A stretch of DNA of 64,000 nucleotides from positions 27,173,561-27,237,560 of the forward strand of contig OZ026841.1 of assembly GCA_964023205.1 (NCBI GenBank), in the 5' to 3' direction. Position 1 is the first letter of the stretch; the number at the start of each line of letters is the position of its first letter. Source of the stretch: Lutraria lutraria. Taxonomy: Eukaryota; Mollusca; Bivalvia; Venerida; Mactridae. Shown piece after piece: positions 1 to 10,792 of the stretch. Both the position numbers and the translations under genes were made by a program. The notes under the pieces were generated by a model. The model was not told the DNA's origin and did not search any database. It was given only the letters and a program-made list of their open reading frames with translations.

Positions 1-121
1 TTGTACCGACGTCGGAAAATGACGTCTAAAAAACTTTCATTTACAACCTAAATTCAACGGTCATCCAACGTCAGGGTACAACGTCTGTACAACGTTATTA
101 CAACGTCAAGTGTTTGCTGGG
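1..121. repeat. Edge of an AACGTC-rich dispersed repeat
   Basis: The word ACGTC/AACGTC recurs at short intervals across the first ~110 bases (for example CCAACGTC, ACAACGTC, ACAACGTT), then stops abruptly. This is the look of the subterminal part of a short TIR element whose other end lies left of the window. No coding potential is visible. The family is unidentified. Confidence 0.35.
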
Positions 122-545
122 TAGTTTATCAGGACAGCCACAGCAGTCTGCCAAATAAGCACTTGTCTGGTTGTCTGTGACAAGTATTTATTGATTTGGA
201 CAATTAATTTTTGTGGTAATTATATGTATAGAATATAGAAGGAAACTATTTACATTTGGTAATTCGGACAAATACTTCAAAATCCTAAATTCACAGACTG
301 ACACAGGCTCTTCAGACAAACCCAGCCTATACTTCACTTCAGCTCTAGGATTCTAAAGCTATAGTCAAACACTATGGACACCGAATGTAACAGAGGGAGG
401 AAAATGATATACTAGACCAATAGTCTGAATAATTGTACATTACAGATGAATATCTAGACACCTTTGACTTGCTGATATCTATCTTCTGAGCATTATATGA
501 AATGGCTATATCATGAATGGATTGCCTGTATGTATAAAAAATTAA
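122..545. other. AT-rich DNA, no feature seen
   Basis: No exon-like, repeat or RNA signal could be supported here. Confidence 0.5.
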
Positions 546-600
546 TACCACATGGCCTCCTGCTTGCATATGCTCTACAAACTGAGCTAAAATGGCTTTT
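546..600 (-). repeat. tRNA-like (SINE head or tRNA pseudogene) fragment
   Basis: Read on the minus strand, the segment has TAGCTCAG, a TGTAGAGCA D-arm and a GCAAGCAGGAGG anticodon-arm region, the order seen in the 5' half of an alanine-type tRNA. The T-arm is missing. It resembles the better copy at 31469-31543, so it is probably the head of a tRNA-derived SINE and not a working tRNA. Confidence 0.4.
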
Positions 601-731
601 AATATTACCAGTATAGCAAATTTATAAATACAAATACTATATACCACAATGTATAATGTCTTATTATCAGATGAGATTATCTATGTCCTGATCAGGGTGA
701 CATTCACTTCCATTGACACTCACTGTGATTT

Positions 732-975
732 TTAAAATTCAATTAAAGATGTGTAAAACAACATTACAGTCTCATTCAAGTTTTCGTTAGGATAACTTTC
801 TGACAGGAAGTGGTTTTCACACAGACGATCTTGGCTGGTGGGGATCCAGTCCTCACTGTTGATGGCATACTTTTCTTTGTCCTAGGTTTTTTTCTGTAGG
901 AATTCTATGCAACGATATCCTTGAATCCTTATCCCATCGGTTTGTGCAACTTACAACAATGCAGGTCTGCACCAT
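732..975 (-). pseudogene. THAP-type C2CH zinc-finger domain, frameshifted
   Basis: On the minus strand an ATG at 975 opens MVQTCIVVSC, then CTNRWDKDSR and a HRIPTEKNL stretch. After a one-base frame change near 882 the reading continues as AINSEDWIPTSQ and DRLCENHF, ending at TAA (734-732). The order C-x4-C, a conserved Trp before Pro, then C-x2-H-F is the layout of THAP domains, sequence-specific DNA-binding zinc fingers of ~80-90 residues that start at the protein N-terminus. They occur in P-element transposases and in host genes derived from them. The frameshift could instead be a sequencing error, or the downstream half could be a separate exon, since CCTAG precedes it. No P-element transposase core is visible nearby. 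Confidence 0.6.
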
Positions 976-1206
976 ATTGCTTATAACTTCAATAATTTAT
1001 TTCTATGTTGTGTGTTTATACAATGTCAGTTTACTGGAAATTGATTTTTCTGCCCACCAGCAATATTTACTAATACGCGTGCGCATGACGTCATGGTGAT
1101 GTTCCCCTGATGTTCATTTATAACTGAAAGTTTAATACTGATTTCACTTGATATCTTTATTTCTCACTTTTTTGTTAAGTATTGTTATATACTTTATATT
1201 TTGCAG

Positions 1207-1418
1207 ACATGTCCCATGAAAACTCTATCAAATGGAGAGTTGCAGACAAGATTTATTATACTGGTGAATGACTTTGGGCCACAAGTAAAAACTGTATTGT
1301 TTGGAAAAGAAGCTGAGGGATGATACTTTCTTGGTGATGTTATAAAAGTTGCAAATTTATGTCTATCCTTACAACAAGGGACAATCTCTATCTACAATAA
1401 AAACCAGCCAAAATAAAG
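1207..1418 (+). pseudogene. Candidate exon of an OB-fold-like protein (damaged)
   Basis: A pyrimidine-rich TTTTGCAG acceptor precedes a frame reading TCPMKTLSNGELQTRFIIL, then VNDFGPQVKTVLFGKEAEG. After a TGA at 1321-1323 it continues in the same frame as YFLGDVIKVANLCLSLQQG, then TISIYNKNQPK. The alternation of short hydrophobic strands, with FG-x-EAE and LGDVIK, resembles the OB-fold of RPA-like single-strand DNA-binding proteins. A donor AAG|GTAGAG ends the exon at 1418. To reach it in frame a single A must be missing near 1411-1414. The in-frame TGA plus the one-base slip suggest a pseudogene or sequence errors. OB assignment is by eye. Confidence 0.35.
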
Positions 1419-1544
1419 GTAGAGTATGCTGTTTACCATCGTTTCTGATATTTCTACAAGTAATTATTCATTAAATGAATATAAGAAGTTTTTAACTTCA
1501 AATAAAAGGCCTGAAACAAACATATCTGTAATGAATTTTATAAT

Positions 1545-2725
1545 ATTCATATCACTAGATTTATATCACTAGATAGTTTCATAACACTAGATTCATATCA
1601 CTAGATTCATATCACTAGATAGTTTCATATCACTAGATAGTTTCATATCACTAGATAGATTCATATCACTAGATTTATATCACTAGATAGTTTCATAACA
1701 CTAGATTCATATCACTAGATTTATATCACTAGATTCATATCACTAGATAGATTCATATCACTAGATAGTTTCATATCATTATATAGATTCATATCACTAG
1801 ATAGATTCATATCACTAGATAGTTTCATATCACTAGATAGTTTCATATCATTAGATAGATTCATATCACTAGATAGATTCATATCACAAGATAGTTTCAT
1901 ATCACTAGATAGTTTCATATCACTAGATAGTTTCATATCACTAGATAGATTCATATCACTAGATAGTTTCATATCACTAGATAGTTTCATATCATTAGAT
2001 AGATTCATATCACTAGATAGATTCATATCACTAGATAGTTTCATATCATTAGATAGTTTCATATCATTAGATAGATTCATATCACTAGATAGTTTCATAT
2101 CACTAGATAGTTTCATATCACTAGATAGTTTCATATCATTAGATAGATTCATATCACTAGATAGATTCATATCACTAGATAGTTTCATATCACTAGATAG
2201 TTTCATATCATTAGATAGATTCATATCACTAGATAGATTCATATCACTAGATAGTTTCATATCATTAGATAGATTCATATCACTAGATAGATTCATATCA
2301 CTAGATAGTTTCATATCACTAGATAGTTTCATATCAGTAGATAGATTCATATCACTAGATATATTCATATCACTAGATAGTTTCATATCACTAGATAGTT
2401 TCATATCATTAGATAGATTCATATCACTAGATAGATTCATATCACTAGATAGTTTCATATCACTAGATAGTTTCATATCACTAAATAGATTCATATCACT
2501 AGATAGTTTCATATCACTAGATAGTTTCATATCACTAGATAGATTCATATCACTAGATAGTTTCATATCACTAGATAGTTTCATATCACTAGATAGATTC
2601 ATATCACTAGATAGTTTCATATCACTAGATAGTTTCATATCACTAGATAGTTTCATATCACTAGATAGATTCATATCACTAGATAGTTTCATATCACTAG
2701 ATAGATTCATATCACTGGATAGTTT
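1545..2725. repeat. 18-bp minisatellite with higher-order structure
   Basis: About 60 tandem copies of an 18-bp unit, (T/A)TTCATATCACTAGATAG. The left edge (1545-1740) mixes in shorter 14-15-bp variants and the right part is purely 18 bp. Because 18 is divisible by three, the minus strand stays open for 329 codons (2710-1721) as a hexapeptide repeat M(K/N)LS(S/N)D. This has no start context, domain or flanking exon and is a by-product of the repeat. Monomer types follow a three-unit pattern (K,K,N) towards 2700 and a four-unit pattern (K,K,N,N) between about 1800 and 2450, so the array grew as 54-bp and 72-bp blocks. Confidence 0.95.
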
Positions 2726-2777
2726 AAGGCATTAGGAAATTAGAACAAACAAAATGGCGATGATTTTATACACATTT

Positions 2778-2847
2778 GCCACTTGTAGCCGCTATGTAGC
2801 GGTTGGACTTTTGCCAATTGGCCCAAGTGGCGATCAACAGCTTGGGC
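2778..2847. repeat. Nested inverted repeats / hairpins
   Basis: CCGCTA (2789-2794) faces TAGCGG (2797-2802). GCCACTTG (2778-2785) faces CAAGTGGC (2824-2831), and GCCCAAG (2821-2827) faces CTTGGGC (2841-2847). The last two pairs overlap and could form alternative stems. Function unknown; it may be the end of a foldback element beside the minisatellite. Confidence 0.6.
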
Positions 2848-3018
2848 CCAGACTGTGTAGATAAATATTATACCCATTAATAATTGCAAGACTTAGTGCT
2901 TTTGAAAAAGCTACTAACTGATATGTTAGTTACTAATTATCTTTTTTGTTGTTTTTACTATGTAATAACAATATATGTCACTTTTTGACAATGAAATATT
3001 TCCAAATATCTGTTGCAG

Positions 3019-3098
3019 TTCCATCCCAGTGAAAAAGTTGCAGTGTCAATAGGCAGTGAGCCGGGATCAGAGGATCCTGACTTTAAAGAGGAAATTAT
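3019..3098 (+). CDS. Candidate internal exon following the OB-like exon
   Basis: TATCTGTTGCAG precedes an 80-bp frame FHPSEKVAVSIGSEPGSEDP followed by DFKEEIM, and AT|GTGAGT is a strong donor at 3099. The upstream candidate exon (1207-1418) ends on a full codon in the frame that splices in phase into TTC here, giving QPKIK|FHPSEK. The exon ends with two bases (AT) that would combine with the first G of the candidate exon at 12368. Acceptor, donor and both phases agree, which is better than chance, but the exon is short and the protein is unrecognised. Confidence 0.35.
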
Positions 3099-3104
3099 GT
3101 GAGT

Positions 3105-3975
3105 GGTGACCAATTTGAAGTCTTGGGAGTACAATCTGTGTACTCATTTTTTCTGCTTTTTTAACCTGTCATGATTAATTTCTTTTACCATACTCCATGA
3201 CATTTCTGTGATTTAGTGTACACTCTATAACTGTTATATAATATTTCTAATAAATAAGAATTACCTCCCTTTTCCCCATTACATGTAAATATTGATTATC
3301 TCCCTTATGTCTTCAGAATGTTTTTCATTGTACTGCTGTTTACTGTTTGAAATATACATTATGAGCTGATGAATTTGATAAGCTGTCTGTTCAATTAATG
3401 GAACTGAGGAATTTAATAAGCTGGCTATTCAGTTAACTGCTGTCAAGCATGCATTTGATGTGCTGATATGTCTGTGCCTGCTTTTCTTCTAAATGCAAAA
3501 AGTAGGATTTAATTATTTTACTGTTTTGTGTAATTCAAGGCTTCTAGTACAGGTGTATAAGTAGATAAAATATGTAGATAAGTAGATATCGTTTCAAAGT
3601 AGTATTCAAGTAATTGAACTCTAAATTCATAAATAGATGAGTTGAAATATGGTACATGTACATATATTATCTAGTTTTGTTTTTACCTACTAAATAAATG
3701 ATCTCTTCCCATATTTTATATTTTGTTGCTGATAACAGGATTTGGTTTTTATGAAAGGCAAGGTTAGTAAAAGAATCAACCTTGATTATTTCTTACCCAA
3801 AGCTTCTTTAATTGATTTGTAATTAAACACATTATAGTGATCACTGATAAGGTGTAAACAATTGTTTGTTTCTGGTAACCCAACCTACAGAAAATTTTCC
3901 TCTCAACCTTACATTTTTTACTAGGTCACCCACATTCTAACTTAATGTGTCTATAACTTCTAACACAATGTGTTC
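3105..3975. other. AT-rich intron-like DNA, no feature seen
   Basis: No repeat, RNA or further exon with matching splice signals could be supported in this stretch. Confidence 0.45.
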
Positions 3976-3977
3976 AT

Positions 3978-4203
3978 GGTGAGCTTTTGTGATCACTTTG
4001 TATTTGTCGTGCGTCGTGAAGTGGGGGGCCATATTTACTTTAAACAACATCCCCTCCTACATTACTATGCCAATTGTTACCAAACTTTGCTGGAATGATC
4101 CTTGGGTAGTCCCCATTCTAAGTTCATATAGGAAAAAATTGAAAAAATGTTCTTCAAGGGTCTTTTTCTGATGAGCGATTTTAGGGCCATCATGGCCCTC
4201 TAG
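3978..4203 (-). repeat. Short GAGGGCC-family element
   Basis: Read on the minus strand it opens with GAGGGCCATGATGGCCC and a degenerate TCATCAG, and closes with CACAAAAGCTCACC, the ends of the GAGGGCC family seen in fuller form at 24.5, 25.2, 27.0, 28.2 and 52.6 kb. Only ~220 bp remain, with a core that matches the right-hand end of the 52.6-kb copy (CCAAACTTTGCTGGAATGAT, versus its complement near 54.3 kb). Confidence 0.7.
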
Positions 4204-4942
4204 TTTACCTTTCCGTACAATTTCAAGAACAAAAAATGCCTTGACTACCTACCATATTTTAATAAGCATGTTACCAGAAACATATAATTTTTTCAAGCCA
4301 AAGTATGATTTATACTATGTGAAATTGCCCCGCTCATGTAAGTAATGCTTATTTTCTTCTGTTTATTAGACCCAGTGTTGTATAGGCATAGATCGTGCTT
4401 CTCTTAATTTATCATTTTGATATTTATAATGGCATTACATATACATGTACATCTTTTTACATAATTCTGTAATTAAGAATGAGTGAATTTGAAATAAATC
4501 TGAATTGAACTTTCAATTTTTGTATTTATTGTTCAGTACGAAAACAAGGTAAAGAACTAAAGACCAGTTCTCAACAATCAATTTGGAAATTTTTCCTGCA
4601 TACTGCAGACTTTGCAGTCTTGATAACTTTGAGCTGCATCAATATTCATGCTCACTGAGCGAGTGAAGGCTATGGAAAGTTGAATTATCGTTCAGTTTCC
4701 AAAACTCAGCCCTAATCCTCACCCTACAAAGAAATTCAACCTTTGACTGTTTTGTAGTTCCAAACAACAGCAGTGCCTTCAGATCTTTGATTTTTCATGT
4801 TATGATTATTTAACCCATTCCTTACCATTGAGTCTTTATAACGTTAATGTAGGATTTGTCATTATATGTAGGAAACTAGGTCCCCCCCTAAAAAAGTGGG
4901 GCTGCAGATCTTTTTCAAAAAGAAGTTCTAAGATATAGTGTA

Positions 4943-5110
4943 CAGTCAAACCTGTGAACAAAGGCCATCTTTGAGAAAGACAAAATAATGTAGACAGGTG
5001 GCCTTTATTCAGAGGTCATTTTGTTTTAAATAATCAATGACGGGTTTTAAAAGAATGGCTTTATTCATTGGATGGCATTATTCGGAGGTGGCCGTTTACT
5101 AGTTTGACTG
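4943..5110. mobile_element. pogo/Tigger-like MITE (168 bp)
   Basis: The element starts CAGTCAAACCTG and ends GTTTGACTG, with TA on both sides (4941-4942 and 5111-5112). CAG termini with a TA target duplication are the hallmark of pogo/Tigger-type Tc1/mariner elements. The interior repeats AAAGGCC / GGCCTTTATT / GGCATTATTCGGAGG words. There is no transposase, so it is non-autonomous. Confidence 0.75.
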
Positions 5111-5142
5111 TACATGTATATGAAAATGTAAATATCAGCTTG

Positions 5143-5262
5143 AAACAAGATGTGTTCTTAAAACATAATGCCCCCTCAGGGTGATCTTTGACCTTCTGAC
5201 CTGAAAATGCACAGGTTCTGTACAGATTATCATGAGGAACCAACATGTGAAGTTTGACATTA
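5143..5262. repeat. AACAAGATGTGTTCTTAAAA-type repeat, fragment
   Basis: This ~120-bp segment (AACAAGATGTGTTCTTAAAA … AATGCCCCCTCAGGGTGA … GAAAATGCACAGGTTCTGTA) recurs at 23849-23970 with the same word order. It is a dispersed repeat of unknown class, sandwiched between a pogo-like MITE and a tandem-module element. Confidence 0.7.
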
Positions 5263-5268
5263 TTTTTT

Positions 5269-5830
5269 ATACGCCCGTCAAAGACGGGACTTATTATGTT
5301 GAAACCCCATGGCGGGCGGCGTCCAGCACATTGTCCGGACTCTAATTCATATAGTGTACATCAGATCTTCACTAGTCAGAGGTTGCATCTAGATGATATC
5401 TAGGTCAAGTTTGAATATGGGCCATGCCGGGTCAAAAACTAGGTCATGGGGTCACTAAGTGCATTTTAAACATTCAACATGTTGTCTGGACTCTTAGTCA
5501 AATAGTGTACATAAGATCTTCACCAAACGTGGTCAGAAGTTGCATCTAGATGATAATTATCTAGGTCAAATTCGAATATGGGTCATGCCGGGTCAAAAAG
5601 TAGTTCATAGGGTCACTTAGTGCATTTTAAACATTCAACATGTTGTCCGGACTCTAATTCAAATTGTATTCCTCCGATCTTTACCAAACTTGGTCAGTAG
5701 TTGCATCTACATTATATATAGGTCAACTTCCAATATGGATCATTTAGGGTAAAAACCCGGATTGACAGGGTCACTAAGTGCGTTTTAAACATTCAGCATA
5801 ATTACCAATCTATCTTCACCAAACTGTGTA
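5269..5830. repeat. CGCCCGTCAAAGACGGG element with ~155-bp tandem modules
   Basis: It opens with ATACGCCCGTCAAAGACGGG (an inverted CCCGTC/GACGGG pair). Modules then start near 5330, 5481 and 5642, each with TTGTCYGGACTCTWATTC, then a GATCTTCACCAAA word, GTTGCATCTAGATGAT and GCATTTTAAACATTCA, with a partial fourth at ~5790. Spacing is ~151-161 bp. No protein is encoded. Confidence 0.8.
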
Positions 5831-8800
5831 CATATATTTCTGGGCACAAGATATTAGTCAAGTTCGATAACCAGCATAATTGCCCCAGGCACCTGTTAGT
5901 TATGCCCCTTGATACATTCAAAATTGACATAATTTTAGTGCTTAACGTGCCGCCAGGAAAACAATAATGACAAAACCCCATTAAAACTTATATGAGCTTA
6001 TTCCGCAGAAAGAGAGCTTGAAGATGGTGTATCTGAAATTACAATAGCGGGATGTTGGAACCAATTTTGCATGTAAAACGTCGATTTTACACCTCTGACA
6101 TTACACGTGGCGTTGCTAGGAAACAGGTCGGAAAGCAGAAAAAATCAAAAAATCGAAGAACATGCTATGCTTCCAATTTGCAAAATTTCAGAACAATCGG
6201 AGAAAATTCGATTTTTTACCCATGACGCCAAGGAAAGGTCGCATACTTAACATAAAATGCACCGAAATCAGGAGCAATGCATGGTTTGAAAAAAATAGTG
6301 GCTCGATTAAGGATACGAACCAGTTCAGTTAAATAATGTTTCTAGTGCGGTGCACTGATTTCAGAACTAAGAATGCCTCTTACAACAGTTACCTACAAAG
6401 TTTTAATGTAAGGTCATGTTTAGTAATGTACTTGGTCATTGTATTACTTATTCTTATTCTAAAGAATGGAACATTCCTCGACCTATCCTCACGACTCGAT
6501 TTCTATTAATTTCGATATTTTGTTTTAGTTACTTTCTTTTTGAAATGTTGACATTAGGCTATAAATATCGATGTGTCAGAGGCTATTATTCAATCAATCG
6601 TGTACAATACTATATACAGACAGGTAACGGATAAGCCAAAAGACTACAATGTTGAATTAGATTAAACTCAATACACTACAACCACGTTCTCTGGTAAGAT
6701 CCGACAATTCGTGTACGATTTTAATCAATCAAACCAAAGTGCTGAAAGTTGTCGTCAGGGGCGGCTTCGATTTTCTCTCCTGTCACATTAACAAAACATT
6801 AAAAATCCGTAGGAGGAAACCTTCACGATATCATACATAAAATGTAGCCGCGCACGTAGCAGGACCATAGTCTACCCGGAGCAGGACCAAATTCTTCCAC
6901 TTATATTTGTTAACAAGTCAATTTCTCCACTACCAAATGGACAATAACAAAATAATTTGGTCAGAGTATGCAGTAAACATGGCAGTTTGTGATTGTATTT
7001 CCAAAAAGACTGTAAATAGTCGGCAAACAGCATATAGAAAGATATAGTAGTAATTTGGGGTGTATTGTGGCTTTCCATATAGTAAAACAGTTGCTGAATA
7101 TCATCGTCTAGAACGACTGCTGTTACTTCATGAAATGCGATGAAAAGCTATTTTGAACCCCAGCAATAATTTACGAGCTGTTTTGCGCCTCTTCCAAACA
7201 CAATTTTGTACCGTCCGTAGCACATTCAATCCATTCGCACGACTTTCTCGTGTGTCCATTTGTATCACCTGTGAACATTTGTTGGTTTAGATACACTTGA
7301 AGTTACAATTTGTGTAAAACAGACCTGTGTAAGTTTTGAATAAAAATGTGGCCATGTGACTCATAAAATTTGGTCATTTATACGATAGCGGGACAAGACG
7401 GCTGTCATTGTTTGATAAAACAGAATGTTTCTGATGAGAATTTGTTCCAAGATGTGGACAGTTTTGGAATGTTGCGACAACTGTACGGACAGGTAAATTT
7501 GTTATTTTGTAATATACTGTGATAAGCTTTAATTCACGTGACGACTAAGCTTCCTTATATTGTAACATTTTGTAACGGGCCTACCGCACCCCAGCGGCGA
7601 ACTTCCGTCCCTCAGACGTGCGGATTATTAAAGTCAATAGATACAGATTATTACAATGTATAATATGCTACACCTTCGTTAGTACTTGTCAGGATAGCTA
7701 CCGAAGAGCGGCGGACGGAGGCAGATATCACAAGCAATTCAAGATTAAAGTTCAAACTAAATATTTATTTAACACAATTCATGAAGCAATTCAAGAGTAC
7801 ATGTATGTGCAATACAAATATAGTAAAATGATAAACAATATTTACATTATACTGTATATATGGATCCTTCGAGAAGTTTCCTAAGTAAACGTTCTTAAAC
7901 GGTGACAAGTTTTCCAAAAGCCCGTATTAAAGAAGATTATGAGTTCCGTTAGCCTCGAGATCCATTTCCAAAAAGCCATAAGAAAGTAGTTGTGTCCCCC
8001 GAGAGATCCGATGTCCAAAAAGCCGTTGATTTAAAATGCGCCCTCGTTATATACTTAACAAGGCGAAATCATCTAAAAAAGAATGGGGTGATATTGCTAA
8101 TCCAATGAAATAACAATATCCAAACACCACATGGTTCAGAACCAATGAATATTAAGGTGGAAAACTCCGTCTGATGAGCAAACAGGCTTCCTACGCCGTC
8201 CAAAAATAAGTTCTAAGACGGAACATGAAAATATTAACATTCAACATAAAAGTCAGAAAAGCATCATTTATCAATAAAAATATTACAATCATGAGATACA
8301 AGCAAGTTTCAGTTACTAATGAGTTGAATGAAATTAATTATGACTAAAATAAGCGTCAAAACATGAAACAATAGCGACGAACGGAAATGTCACATATTTC
8401 CGCGACTCATAATGTAAAGATGACTTATATATATACGGACTTACGATTTTCGTACCTGCATATGAATCAATGTATTACTGGATAAATCTGACATAAGGTC
8501 AATAAGTAACTGAGGTGCCTCATGTTACAATATCATATGTATGGCGGTGCACGTGGTTTTTCTAATGAGTAATAAAATACTGTACAATAAAATGTCTCAT
8601 GTTGTAAAGCAGTGCCGGGTCAGCTGTTTATTTCGGCCAATAGCTATTCACAGCTAATGTTACATTGTTAATATGCCAACCGACTATAATTTTGTATTGC
8701 ATTTTTGTAGCAATGGGACTCATTGGTATTTAACTGAAAACACCAGGGATTAGTACGTCGTTGTGTGGTGTATAAACATTGTTCTTTCTTCTAATTTTAA

Positions 8801-9387
8801 CGGTACTTCAAGAATCAATTTTTCTGTATATTCATGAATATTTATCGTTATTTAAATGAAATAATTCCGTTTAGTTTTGTGGTTAAACGTTCTAAATATG
8901 TGTGAGATCAACCCCGCCTGATGACCAATGAACGCAGGAATGGAAACAACAAGAATATTTTATAATAATACAAACACTTACTAGTACTCCTAAGAATTTT
9001 GTGTGACAATGATTCACGATGAATGTTAATGGGTGACTTAGTTATCAATTACAACAATGTGTTACAACAAACATGACATACGCATATACAGTGCTACTTG
9101 TCCAAGGCAATACCCTTTTGGAGTTATAGCAAAATTAGGTTGTTGTTGAGAGGTGGTTGCTCTAGAGATGTTAAATTGATAGTTAAATCGTACCGTAGGA
9201 AAAAGACATATTGTCGTTGAAGAGAGATTGTTGCCCAAGAAAGGGCCGCTCCGTAGAGGTTGTACTGTATACATGTACAGTAATTAAGTCTACTACTATT
9301 TAGTGATTAAATTTATTCACAGATCTGTGTTGTGACCATATATTCATGACCACAAGCTGTTACGCTGCATGGCCTGACTCGTTCACA
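5831..9387. other. Long stretch without a supported feature
   Basis: AT-rich DNA with a more GC-rich patch at 7560-7720. Open frames here are short, have no homology that I recognise and no paired splice signals. One frame near 7441-7491 ends at a good donor (CAG|GTAAAT) but lacks an ATG or acceptor upstream. Confidence 0.4.
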
Positions 9388-9432
9388 ATGACAGAATTTT
9401 CAGGTCGCCATTATTTGAGAGATTTGAGAAAG
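9388..9432 (+). CDS. Possible short first coding exon
   Basis: ATG at 9388 reads MTEFSGRHYLRDLRK for 15 codons and reaches AAAG|GTAATT at 9433. It could be a first coding exon ending in phase 0, but there is no recognised family, no promoter evidence and no matched downstream exon. Listed only because start and donor coincide. Confidence 0.15.
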
Positions 9433-9639
9433 GTAATTCTTAATTTAATGCTATTAAGTCGGTCAGTGCATACTGCATAGTATTATATTTGTGAGTTATT
9501 TACGAAAAGGGTCACTTTGTTATGCCATATGTGTAAGTGATTAACAAATATAGCATTATTATCATTATTATATGTTCTTTACGAATAGAGTTACTTATTA
9601 TAATTGTACGATATTCAGGATTAGATTCACCTTGTTATT

Positions 9640-10619
9640 AGTCCCCTGCCGTACCGGAGGGGACTATAGTGTTTGTCGTCGTCAGTCCGTCCGTCCCTCC
9701 GTCTGTCTGTCCGAAGTGGTTTCCGGATGATAACTTCATTTAAAATTGACGGATTTCAATGAAAGTTGGTATATGGATAGCTTAAGGCATTACCTAGAGT
9801 GGGATTGCATTTGGTGTCAATAGGTCAAATATCTAGGTCACTGTTACTAAAAGTAGAAATTTGGTTTCCGGATGATAACTTCAGTTAGGGATGATGGATT
9901 TCAATGAAAGTTGGTATATGGATAGCTTACGGGATAACTTAGAGTGGGATTGCATTTGAGGTTAATAGGTCAAACATCTAGGTCACTGTTACTAAAATTA
10001 GAAATTTGGTTTTCGGATGATAAAATCAGTTACGGATGACGGATTTCAATGAAAGTTGGTGTATGGATAGCTTAGGGGATAACCTAGAGTAGGATTGCAT
10101 TTGAGGTCAATAGGTCAAATATCTAGGTCACTGTTACTAAAAATAGAAATTTGGTTTCCGGATGATAACTTCAGATGGGGATGATGGATTTCAATGAAAG
10201 TTGGTATATGGATAAATTAGGATATAACCTAGAGTAGGATTGCATTTGGGGTCAATAGGTCAAATATCTAGGTCAGTGTTCCTAAAAATAGAAATTTGGT
10301 TTCAGGATGATAACTTCAGTTAGGGATGACAGATTTCAATGAAAGTTTGTGCATGGATAGCTTAGGGGATTGCCTAAAGTGGGATTGCATTTGGTGTCAA
10401 TAGGTCAAACATCTAGGTCACTGTTACTAAAAATAGAAATTTGGTTTCCATATGATAACTTCAGTTAGGGGTGATGAATTTGATTGAAAGTTGGTGTATG
10501 GATAGCTTAGGGGATAACCTAGAGTGCGAATGCATTTGAGGTCAATAGGTCAAATATCTAGGTCACTGTTACTAAAAAAAGAAATTTGGTTTCCGGATGA
10601 TATGTCCTGGCAGGGGACT
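9640..10619. mobile_element. AGTCCCCTGCC TIR element with exact 145-bp tandem modules
   Basis: AGTCCCCTGCC (9640-9650) is answered by its complement GGCAGGGGACT (10609-10619). Between them, GGTTTCCGGATGATAACTTC recurs at 9718, 9863, 10008, 10153, 10298, 10443 and 10588, that is six complete modules each exactly 145 bp despite point changes. Just inside the left end is GTCCGTCCGTCCCTCC. No transposase is present. The TIR and modular body suggest a non-autonomous DNA element. Confidence 0.85.
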
Positions 10620-10792
10620 TGTATTGCATGCAATACTGACTGTAAGCTTGTTATTATATGTGTAAGTTATTTACGAATAGGGTAACTCCAGAGAATTAAC
10701 CTGTTTGTATGACAGTTTACCTAAACAGGAACTTCTTGTAAATACTCAATATTTTCTTGAATTCAAACTACATCACTCTGCCTTTAGATAAA

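Noticed and set aside
1721..2710. 329-aa minus-strand protein of hexapeptide repeats
   Set aside because: It is only the translation of an 18-bp minisatellite with no domain, start context or exon structure.
7441..7491. Possible exon ending CAG|GTAAAT (MLRQLYGQ)
   Set aside because: No acceptor, no convincing start and no homology.
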